Part shown: in pieces, positions 7,660 through 12,696 of the stretch
How positions within the stretch are numbered: position 1 is the first letter of the stretch
How the letters are laid out: each line of letters opens with the position of its first letter
Origin: OLB4 sp002050165
GTDB taxonomy: Bacteria > Bacteroidota > Ignavibacteria > Tepidaquicellales > Tepidaquicellaceae
Length of the DNA: 12,696 bases
Reading direction: 5' to 3'
NCBI GenBank assembly: GCA_030263475.1
Contig: SZPC01000017.1
Span: 1-12,696, forward strand
Notes under the pieces: model-generated
Seen by the model: the letters and a program-made list of their open reading frames with translations, nothing else
Databases searched by the model: none
What the model was told of the DNA's origin: nothing
Made by a program: the position numbers and the translations under genes

Positions 7660-7959
7660 TTATTTGCTTTTAATTAATGATTCGAGAATGTTGATGTAAT
7701 CCTCGAACGCTTTATGACCTTTTGATGTAATTGAGTATCGTGAAACCGGCTTTCGGTCAATGAATAACTTCTTTGCCTTTACGTAACCTACATCCTCAAG
7801 TTTCCTCAGATGAACAGAAAGATTGCCGTCAGTGGTGCTCACCTTCTCCTTGAGGAAATTAAATTCCGCCTCATCAACGCTTACAAGTACCGCCATGATG
7901 GCTGTCCTTATTCTTGAATGTAATATGTCGTTTATATTCCTGTAATTGAAATCACTCAT
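7660..7959 (-). CDS. Small winged-helix transcriptional regulator (HTH_34-like)
   Basis: This 99-residue, single-domain protein resembles the HTH_34/ArsR-MarR-like winged-helix regulators common in Bacteroidota. Helix 1-2 covers ILHSRIRTAIMAVLV, EAEFNFLKEKV is the helix before the turn, TTDGNLSVHLRKLEDVGYV (~42-60) is the turn plus recognition helix, and the wing is ~62-77 (KLFIDRKPVSRYSITS). A short C-terminal helix (FEDYINILESLIKS) probably dimerises. There is no cysteine or obvious effector pocket. I start it at the ATG at 7957-7959; a TTG two codons upstream (7965) would add only two residues. It sits third in a six-gene unit, and the AAAGYRCTTT palindromes at the unit's promoter are its likely target (inference). 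Such regulators are often encoded beside small membrane proteins, as here. Confidence 0.88.
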   Translation of the reverse strand: MSDFNYRNINDILHSRIRTAIMAVLVSVDEAEFNFLKEKVSTTDGNLSVHLRKLEDVGYVKAKKLFIDRKPVSRYSITSKGHKAFEDYINILESLIKSK

Positions 7960-7970
7960 TTGCAAAAATC

Positions 7971-8061
7971 GTAATTAGCCTTTTTCATCGGGAAACCAAT
8001 CCGGCAATCCCCGGATGAATTCATAGCTTTTAAATTCCGCGAAAATGCCCGGTGATTAGCC
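7971..8061. repeat. Leader region with hairpin and flanking GTRATTAGCC direct repeats
   Basis: This 103-base gap is the only large one inside the six-gene unit. It holds a perfect ATCCGG/CCGGAT hairpin (7999-8004 and 8011-8016, loop of six). A competing pairing, TTCATC 7984-7989 with GATGAA 8014-8019, uses the same right arm. Direct repeats GTAATTAGCC (7971-7980) and GTGATTAGCC (8052-8061) sit at the two ends. On the minus strand no T-run follows the hairpin, so it is not an intrinsic terminator. No promoter match was found here. It may be an mRNA processing or attenuation site, but this is not established. Confidence 0.3.
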
Positions 8062-8062
8062 C

Positions 8063-8665
8063 TTAAGCCGTTTCGCGGGAAAACTCTAATCTCCACTTTT
8101 TATAGAAATAGACTCCGGGCATCACCTGAAGAAGGATCATCAGGCAGGCGAATATCATCAGAGAGTGAACACTGTGCCACAAAAAGAAAATAACCGATGT
8201 AATCCACCAAATCACTCCCGATGCAATCATAAGCTTCTCTTTGTATATCATTCCACTCACAGAAAATGCAATTGCAAGCACGCTGCACATCAGCGGAATA
8301 ATGCTGAAACCCGGCAGGGTTCCGGTAACCGGTCCTATAAAACCAATGGTCGTCATTACAACTGATGCCGATATCCACGTTGCCCGAAGCACATGTGAAC
8401 CGTAATATTTCGACCGGATTAATTTTCGCTCTTTTCTGACAAGGAAAATTGTGACGATCCAACCTAATCCGATAACTGCAGCCCAGGTATAATTCGTATT
8501 GATTGAGACTGCTTTGATCAAACTGAGATACTGAAATATCAGACCGATTACAATTATCACTCCCCAGATTATATAACCAATACCGTTCTCAACAAGCGAC
8601 CGGCGACTATCCTCAATTATATTTTTTATGTAGAGAATTTCTGAATGTAATTCTTCCGGTTTCAC
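8063..8665 (-). CDS. Six-helix integral membrane protein of unknown function
   Basis: This 200-residue protein has about six predicted membrane helices at ~28-49, 57-77, 93-112, 118-140, 144-163 and 166-187. A charged amphipathic N-terminus (MKPEELHSEILYIKNIIEDSRR) and basic loops (VRKERKLIRSKYYG) suggest a cytoplasmic N-terminus. It begins with GTG at 8663-8665, overlapping the stop of the 2TM gene as GTGA, so translation is probably coupled. I recognise no transport or catalytic motif. Membrane proteins of this sort are found next to HTH_34 regulators in Bacteroidota (recollection), which fits the winged-helix gene 103 bases downstream. It might sense a signal or act on the envelope; there is no direct evidence for either. 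Confidence 0.82.
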   Translation of the reverse strand: MKPEELHSEILYIKNIIEDSRRSLVENGIGYIIWGVIIVIGLIFQYLSLIKAVSINTNYTWAAVIGLGWIVTIFLVRKERKLIRSKYYGSHVLRATWISASVVMTTIGFIGPVTGTLPGFSIIPLMCSVLAIAFSVSGMIYKEKLMIASGVIWWITSVIFFLWHSVHSLMIFACLMILLQVMPGVYFYKKWRLEFSRETA

Positions 8666-8949
8666 TGCTTTTCTTTTAATTTTTTGAATTCGCGTTCTGT
8701 CAGGTTGTCAAAATTGTACATATACGCCCCGAAAAAGTTGAACGCCAACCCTATTCCCCAACCAAGGGTAACAAATGCCGGCCATGGAATTCCATTACTG
8801 CCGATTGAATTAAAATTGGTGATCAGCCAGAACAACCAGAGAAATGCATTAATCACGAGATAAGTGTAAAGGTGCCTTTTAAATCCTGCACGGGCTTTTG
8901 CTTTTCTCCACAGCAAAGCATCTTCTGATGAAATGTTTTTTTCTTCCAT
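8662..8949 (-). CDS. 2TM-domain protein, first gene of the six-gene unit
   Basis: This 95-residue protein fits the 2TM domain family: a basic N-terminal helix (LLWRKAKARAGFKRH), membrane helix 1 at ~27-44, a short polar loop with SNGIPWPA, membrane helix 2 at ~56-78 (FVTLGWGIGLAFNFFGAYMY), and a charged tail (LTEREFKKLKEKQ). That order, with the W-P and G-W-G-x-G pattern before helix 2, is typical of the family; in other proteins the domain can be attached to sensor histidine kinases. The standalone form has no known function. It starts at ATG 8947-8949, about 25 bases downstream of the inferred transcription start. It overlaps the next gene by four bases. Confidence 0.85.
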   Translation of the reverse strand: MEEKNISSEDALLWRKAKARAGFKRHLYTYLVINAFLWLFWLITNFNSIGSNGIPWPAFVTLGWGIGLAFNFFGAYMYNFDNLTEREFKKLKEKQ

Positions 8950-8950
8950 T

Positions 8951-8981
8951 GTAAAGTACTTTGATTTTTAAAGTGCTTTAC
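8951..8981. promoter_or_regulatory. Candidate operator: paired AAAGYRCTTT palindromes
   Basis: GTAAAGTACTTT (8951-8962) and AAAGTGCTTTAC (8970-8981) are inverted repeats of each other with one mismatch in 12 and a 7-base spacer. Each half is itself a palindrome or near-palindrome (AAAGTACTTT, AAAGTGCTTT) with centres 17 bases apart. On the minus strand they span from the edge of the -10 box through the expected start site into the leader of the 2TM gene, so a bound protein would block transcription. The winged-helix protein encoded in the same unit is the likely binder (inference). Confidence 0.55.
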
Positions 8982-9011
8982 GAAATTAAACGCAATGGAA
9001 GTTAATGTCAA
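8981..9011 (-). promoter_or_regulatory. Promoter of the six-gene unit (TTG-N20-TAATTTCG)
   Basis: Read on the minus strand, TTGACA begins at 9011 and runs to 9006. Twenty bases after the TTG comes TAATTTCG (8988-8981), seven of eight matching the arrangement TAnnTTTG. The TTGACA also fits a classical -35 with a 17-base spacer to TAATTT. It sits between the terminator of the upstream icd gene and the operator. Confidence 0.5.
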
Positions 9012-9015
9012 GACG

Positions 9016-9049
9016 AAAAAAAAAGCGAGCCTTAGCGGATCGCTTTTTT
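9016..9049 (-). terminator. Symmetric (bidirectional-looking) terminator after icd
   Basis: The arms AGCGAGCC (9024-9031) and GGATCGCT (9037-9044), with one mismatch, surround a 5-base loop. They are flanked by nine A on one side and six T on the other. On the minus strand this gives a hairpin followed by nine T, 22 bases past the icd stop. It isolates the isocitrate dehydrogenase pair from the promoter at 8981-9011. Confidence 0.85.
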
Positions 9050-9070
9050 AATTTTAGCTGTTGGAAACGG

Positions 9071-10399
9071 TTACATATTTTTAATCATTTCGTCGGCGAA
9101 TTCGGAGGTTTTCAATTTGACTGCGCCGTCCATTAACCGGTGGAAATCGTAGGTTACGCGCTTATTTGCAACCGACGCGCCGAGAGACTTATAAATCAGT
9201 CCGGTTGCTTCCGTCCATCCCATGTAATCGAACATCAAGGCACCGGAGAGTATAACTGAGCCGGGATTGACCATATCTTTATCCGCATATTTAGGGGCAG
9301 TGCCGTGCGTTGCTTCAAAAATAGCGTGTCCGGTTTTATAATTAATATTGGCTCCGGGTGCAATACCGATACCGCCTACCTGCGCAGCCAACGCATCGGA
9401 GAGGTAATCGCCGTTCAGGTTGAGAGTGGCGATAACATCGAACTCGTCCGGTCTTGTCAGTACTTGTTGAAGAGCAATATCGGCAATTGCGTCTTTGATG
9501 AGAATTTTACCTGAGTCGAGGGCATTTTTTTGTTCTATATTTGCGGCGTCTTCGCCTTTTGATTCTTTCGTTTTGTCGTATTGTCCCCAGGTATAAACCT
9601 TATCTCCGTAAACACGCTCTGCGTAATCGTAGCCCCAGATCTTAAACATTCCTTCTGTAAACTTCATAATATTGCCTTTATGAACAATAGTTACCGATTT
9701 TCTATTTCTTTCAAGTGCGTATTTAATTGCAGCGTCAACCAATCTTTCAGTTCCCTGTTTTGAAACAGGTTTTATGCCGATGCCGAGACAAATTCCTGAT
9801 TCATCTGAAATGCCTGCTAAATTGTTCCATCCGGAGATTTTCTCTTCCGTACCGAACCTGATTTTCCCAAACATATCGGGGAATTCAGATTTGAGGAACT
9901 CCAGCATTTTTGCATTTCGTTCAGATTTCGCCTCGAACTCGATTCCCGCATAAATATCTTCGGTATTCTCCCTGAAGATCACCATATCAACTTTATCCGG
10001 GTTCTTCACTGGTGAGGGAACACCCGTGAACCACCTTACCGGCCGGAGGCAAACGTACAGGTCGAGCATTTGTCTGAGCGCCACGTTCAGCGATCTTATC
10101 CCGCCGCCAATCGGCGTTGTGAGCGGACCTTTAATCCCGACAAGATATTCCCTGAATGCATCGAGGGTTTCGTCCGGCAACCAGCTACCGGATTGTTTAA
10201 AGGATTTTTCACCTGCGAGCACTTCCCGCCATGAAATTTTCTTTGATCCCTTGTAAGCTTTTTCAACGGCTGCATCAAATACTCTGACTGAGGCAGCCCA
10301 GATATCCCTGCCCGTACCGTCGCCTTCGATAAACGGGATTACCGGGTTATCCGGTACGGTAAGTTTTCCGTTGCTTATAGTAATCTTTTGTTCTGACAT
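9071..10399 (-). CDS. icd: NADP-dependent isocitrate dehydrogenase, E. coli Icd type
   Basis: This 442-residue enzyme oxidatively decarboxylates isocitrate to 2-oxoglutarate in the TCA cycle in the cytoplasm. It follows E. coli Icd along its whole length. Isocitrate-site residues are present: S103 and N105 in IRSLNVALR (S103 matches the regulatory phosphoserine of E. coli), R109, R119, R143, Y150 and K241, with metal aspartates in NGDYLSD at 331 and 335. All five NADP determinants of E. coli Icd are kept: K370, Y371 (APKYA), V377, Y417 (TYDF) and R421. It is about 25 residues longer than the E. coli enzyme, from an insertion around 155-190 and short extras elsewhere. It starts 134 bases after the stop of a second, different isocitrate dehydrogenase with no clear terminator between them, so they may share a transcript. 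No isocitrate dehydrogenase kinase gene is seen here. Confidence 0.97.
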   Translation of the reverse strand: MSEQKITISNGKLTVPDNPVIPFIEGDGTGRDIWAASVRVFDAAVEKAYKGSKKISWREVLAGEKSFKQSGSWLPDETLDAFREYLVGIKGPLTTPIGGGIRSLNVALRQMLDLYVCLRPVRWFTGVPSPVKNPDKVDMVIFRENTEDIYAGIEFEAKSERNAKMLEFLKSEFPDMFGKIRFGTEEKISGWNNLAGISDESGICLGIGIKPVSKQGTERLVDAAIKYALERNRKSVTIVHKGNIMKFTEGMFKIWGYDYAERVYGDKVYTWGQYDKTKESKGEDAANIEQKNALDSGKILIKDAIADIALQQVLTRPDEFDVIATLNLNGDYLSDALAAQVGGIGIAPGANINYKTGHAIFEATHGTAPKYADKDMVNPGSVILSGALMFDYMGWTEATGLIYKSLGASVANKRVTYDFHRLMDGAVKLKTSEFADEMIKNM

Positions 10400-10533
10400 A
10401 ATATGAATATTAAATTAAGTTAATTATTAATTGAGTAAATCCTGAATAATTTTATTGTGTGAACTCTATCCCGCGCAGTCGTTTTGAAGATTAAATTATC
10501 CGTGACCATCCGGAATAAACTTTTTTCGCGAGA

Positions 10534-11988
10534 TTACTCGCCTTGCGCCAGTGAATATCCTGGTTCGCCGTTGAAATCGTATAAATGTTCCGTCTTTATG
10601 AACTCCAGTCCGGCATTGTTTACATTTGAAAGTAATTCAATAATATCCGAATTTGAAATCGAAACGTCATTTACTTTTTTAAAGCGGCATCGCCAGTGGT
10701 CGGTGCAAAAAGTTTGCGGTAAACCGTCGGGATAAACTTTGACACCGCGGTTGCTAATCATCAAAAGGGAAAGTTTAGCCGTGTTTAGTTTTTTTAGTTC
10801 ATTGCCAAGGTCGTTCGCTGTTCCGCTATTCCAATCGAGGAAGATATCAACTCCGGCAAGCTCCTTTTTCTCGTCAATTGTTTCCCGCTGAATATAATTC
10901 ACTTTCGCCAGTTTCTTCGGAACGTGTGTGTAATTCACAGCCCTGAGAGAACCGGGTTTTTCACCAAGCCGGTCAATTAATTCTTCGGTGAACTGTCTGG
11001 TTCCAACTTTCAACCGGCTCACTTCTTCATTGAAAATGTCCGGAGTATGAATCCCGTCCTCAATTAGTTTTAAAAGAGCGTTCTCTATTTTTGTTGCCAC
11101 CTCAAATTGTCCGATGTGGTTCAGCATGAGCACGGAAGCTTTTATTAAACCTGATGGATTAGCTATGTACTTACCCGCTATTTGAGGGGCGGAGCCGTGG
11201 ATAGCTTCAAACATAGCGCATTGTTCCCCGATATTGGCGGATCCCGCAAGTCCGACGGAACCGGTCATTTGTGCGGCAACGTCTGAGAGAATGTCGCCGT
11301 ATAAGTTCTCCATTACAATTACATCGAAATCCTCCGGCGTTGTCGCAAGTCGGGCAGCGCCTATATCAACTATCATTGAAACTTTTTCAATATCGGGATA
11401 ATCTTCCCCTATTTCATGAAACACTTTATGAAAAATTCCGTCGGTCAGTTTCATAATATTGTCTTTAATCAGACAGGTTACCTTTCTACGGTTGTTCGTT
11501 ACGGCATATTCAAAGGCATACCTTATAATTTTCTCTGAGCCTGGTCGTGAAATCAGTTTTAAACACTGATAAACGTCTTTAGTTTGCCTGTGTTCAATAC
11601 CGGCGTACAAATCCTCCTCGTTCTCCCTTACAATTACAAGGTCCATCACCGGATGTTTGGTTTTTATAAACGGGTGATAAGAAAGGCAAGGTCTGATGTT
11701 AGCGTACAAGCCGAGCGTCTTTCTCGTAGTAACGTTCAGACTTTTGTATCCGCCACCTTGCGGAGTTGTAATCGGGGCTTTTAAAAATACTTTGGTTTTC
11801 AGGAGTGATTCCCAGGATTCGTGAGCAATACCTGCGGAGTTCCCGCTAAGGTAAACCTTTTCGCCGATTTCTATTACCTCAATGTCAAGTTGCGCATTTG
11901 CAGCTTCGAGCACGTTTAAAGTTGCCTCCATTATTTCAGGACCTATACCGTCGCCATAAGCTACCGTGATTGGAGTTTTCGTTGCCAT
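10534..11988 (-). CDS. icd: Isocitrate dehydrogenase, Thermus/Rickettsia type with C-terminal extension; probably NAD-linked
   Basis: This 484-residue decarboxylating dehydrogenase resembles Thermus thermophilus isocitrate dehydrogenase (about 496) throughout. The shared C-terminal extension (~350-484) carries LLMISNRGVKVYP, DHWRCRF and the end FNGEPGYSLAQGE. Isocitrate rather than isopropylmalate is indicated by YKSLNVTTR (S83, N85, R89) with R99, R121, Y128 and K175; the metal-site aspartates lie in YGDILSD (232, 236). The cofactor loop reads SAPQIAGKYIANP: Q269, I270 and A276 stand where NADP enzymes have K, Y and V, and I and A are the residues found in NAD-type enzymes. NAD use is therefore predicted, not proven. 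It is the upstream partner of the NADP-type icd. No Shine-Dalgarno precedes the ATG, and I could not identify its promoter with confidence. Confidence 0.94.
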   Translation of the reverse strand: MATKTPITVAYGDGIGPEIMEATLNVLEAANAQLDIEVIEIGEKVYLSGNSAGIAHESWESLLKTKVFLKAPITTPQGGGYKSLNVTTRKTLGLYANIRPCLSYHPFIKTKHPVMDLVIVRENEEDLYAGIEHRQTKDVYQCLKLISRPGSEKIIRYAFEYAVTNNRRKVTCLIKDNIMKLTDGIFHKVFHEIGEDYPDIEKVSMIVDIGAARLATTPEDFDVIVMENLYGDILSDVAAQMTGSVGLAGSANIGEQCAMFEAIHGSAPQIAGKYIANPSGLIKASVLMLNHIGQFEVATKIENALLKLIEDGIHTPDIFNEEVSRLKVGTRQFTEELIDRLGEKPGSLRAVNYTHVPKKLAKVNYIQRETIDEKKELAGVDIFLDWNSGTANDLGNELKKLNTAKLSLLMISNRGVKVYPDGLPQTFCTDHWRCRFKKVNDVSISNSDIIELLSNVNNAGLEFIKTEHLYDFNGEPGYSLAQGE

Positions 11989-12293
11989 ACAAATTAATTT
12001 AATCTACAAGTTACTCAATATGTCGCAGAGATTAAATTCACTTATCAATGGAGGTATTGATTCGTTTCTCTCATTTGCGATGGAAGTATTATTGTGCTCT
12101 GACCTTCTCTTTGTTACAGTATTTTTTAAACTGTCAATAATCCCATCAACTTCATTTTAAAAACAGGAGACACTGTACTCGCCACATCATTGAGTTGAAT
12201 ATTTCCGTTTTCACAAATCCGGTGTACAAGCGGATGCTATGGATTCAAATTAATTCAAAGTGAGCTTTTCAGAAAGATGAATATTCTCTTTAA
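11989..12293. other. Gene-free stretch upstream of the isocitrate dehydrogenase pair
   Basis: No gene can be supported in these ~305 bases. They should contain the promoter for the minus-strand dehydrogenase pair. An inverted repeat ACAGT-N9-ACTGT lies at about 12116-12134, next to a TTGACA on the minus strand, but no good -10 follows at a proper distance. A minus-strand frame is open over 12004-12156 without any ATG. Short plus-strand frames are broken by stops and may be eroded upstream parts of the pseudogene that follows. Confidence 0.4.
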
Positions 12294-12605
12294 CTAAATA
12301 CAGGTCTACAACACATCAGTAATGTAATTCCGAACGAATTCTCTCTGCACCAGAACTATTCTAATCCATACAATCCATAAACAAGAATAAAATTCGATAT
12401 TCCGGTGTCCGGTTCCGGTTCAAATGTAAGGCTAAGTGTGTTTAACATTCTCGGGCGGGAAATTTCCGATTTGGCAAATCAGGTTATAAACCCGGGAAGT
12501 TATGAATATGAGTTTGATGCTTCAGACCTTTCGAGCGGAATTTATTATTATATTTTGCAATCAGGGGAATATAAAATTTCAGGGAAGATGGTGTTGGTAA
12601 AATAA
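12294..12605 (+). pseudogene. Remnant of a T9SS cargo gene (C-terminal sorting domain with internal stop)
   Basis: Plus-strand translation from 12294 reads TGLQHISNVIPNEFSLHQNY, then SNPYNP, a stop TAA (12378-12380), and TRIKFDIPVSGSG continuing in the same frame to LVK and a TAA at 12603-12605. This is the standard linker and type IX sorting domain (consensus QNYPNPFNPSTxIxF), including NILGREI, GSYEYEFDASDLSSGIYYY and the basic KISGKMVLVK tail. The stop falls where the family usually has Ser or Thr; a single C-to-A change of TCA would produce it. The signature also carries P-to-S and F-to-Y changes. Another stop (12291-12293) closes the frame upstream and no cargo domain or start is recognisable. 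The frame from GTG 12405 onward could be read as a 66-residue ORF but is not a plausible gene. Confidence 0.85.
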
Positions 12606-12647
12606 CGACATTTGTCGTCCTGTAAAATTTAAGGGTTTCTTAAATTT
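12605..12647. repeat. Two inverted repeats before the right-end gene
   Basis: ACGAC-ATTT-GTCGT (12605-12618) is followed by a perfect 9-bp inverted repeat, AAATTTAAG (12625-12633) and CTTAAATTT (12639-12647), with a 5-base loop. The second is AT-only apart from one pair, and no long T-run follows, so it is a weak terminator at best. Its right arm overlaps the promoter-like box at 12641-12648, so it could instead be an operator. Confidence 0.45.
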
Positions 12648-12648
12648 G
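12641..12648 (+). promoter_or_regulatory. Possible -10 element TAAATTTG for the right-end gene
   Basis: TAAATTTG is an exact TAnnTTTG match and would place the start about 15 bases before the ATG at 12670. The nearest TTTG upstream (12611-12614) is 26 bases away, too far for the spacing seen elsewhere in this window, so this call is weak. Confidence 0.3.
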
Positions 12649-12669
12649 TTAAAAATAAAGAGGACGGCA

Positions 12670-12696
12670 ATGAAAAAAGTAGCAAGAAAAAAGTTC
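12670..12696 (+). CDS. Start of a gene, first nine codons only
   Basis: ATG at 12670-12672 is followed by eight sense codons, reading MKKVARKKF to the window edge. An AGAGGA Shine-Dalgarno lies about 6 bases upstream and a possible -10 lies at 12641-12648. The strongly basic beginning would suit the n-region of a signal peptide or a small basic protein; nine residues do not allow an identification. Confidence 0.55.

Noticed and set aside
7957..7965. TTG at 7963-7965 as the start of the winged-helix gene
   Set aside because: An ATG two codons later is the simpler start and no Shine-Dalgarno favours the TTG.
8100..8462. 120-codon open frame on the minus strand inside the six-helix membrane gene
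   Set aside because: Same strand, different frame; its peptide is rich in Cys, His and Asp with no family pattern, whereas the overlapping frame is a clean membrane protein with coupled start.
10400..10533. A terminator or separate promoter between the two isocitrate dehydrogenase genes
   Set aside because: Only a 4-bp inverted repeat (TCCG/CGGA) without T-run and no TAnnTTTG box with a matching upstream element was found; co-transcription is simpler.
12004..12156. Minus-strand frame of 50 open codons upstream of the isocitrate dehydrogenase pair
   Set aside because: No ATG or GTG start, no ribosome binding site, no recognisable family; the length is compatible with chance.
12405..12605. 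Reading 12405-12605 as an independent small gene from GTG
   Set aside because: It is the second half of a T9SS sorting domain whose first half lies in the same frame just before a stop; it has no signal peptide and would make no sense alone.

Overview
The window looks like chromosomal DNA from the Ignavibacteria/Bacteroidota-Chlorobi side of the tree. Three things point there. There are two C-terminal type IX secretion (T9SS) sorting domains, one intact at the end of a secreted FG-GAP protein and one in a decayed gene, both with the NYPNPFNP-type signature seen in Ignavibacteria. There is a TonB-dependent receptor with an N-terminal carboxypeptidase-regulatory-like domain. Most genes lack a Shine-Dalgarno sequence, and several carry promoter-like elements of the Bacteroidota form TTG-N20-TAnnTTTG. 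The genus cannot be fixed from this sequence. No CRISPR array, tRNA, rRNA, insertion sequence or prophage gene was seen.

Layout. 1-224 (-) is the start of a secreted protein that runs off the left edge. 225-535 is intergenic, with a CGCAAAG-rich REP-like element and a strong terminator for the next gene. 536-2407 (-) is a secreted seven-repeat FG-GAP/VCBS protein with a T9SS tail. 2556-4115 (+) is a helical protein of unknown function that probably starts at TTG. About 100 bases past its stop is a second promoter-like element, followed by a hairpin-rich stretch and a strong terminator at 4293-4329; together these make a candidate small RNA.

4372-8949 (-) is a compact six-gene unit. In order of transcription it encodes a 2TM-domain protein, a six-helix membrane protein (GTGA overlap), a small winged-helix regulator, a pterin-4a-carbinolamine dehydratase, a TonB-dependent receptor and a periplasmic TPR-like protein. 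It begins with a promoter whose start site is covered by a pair of palindromes of the form AAAGYRCTTT, the obvious candidate operator for the winged-helix protein. A third copy of that motif lies inside the promoter of the helical gene at 2556, suggesting a small local regulon.

9071-11988 (-) holds two isocitrate dehydrogenases of different subfamilies in tandem. Upstream is the long Thermus/Rickettsia-type enzyme, whose cofactor residues look NAD-type; downstream is an E. coli-type Icd with all five NADP determinants. A symmetric terminator at 9016-9049 separates this pair from the six-gene unit.

The right end (11989-12696) is mostly non-coding. It holds the remnant of a T9SS cargo gene interrupted by a stop in the sorting-domain signature, and then, after two inverted repeats, the first nine codons of a new gene with a good ribosome binding site.
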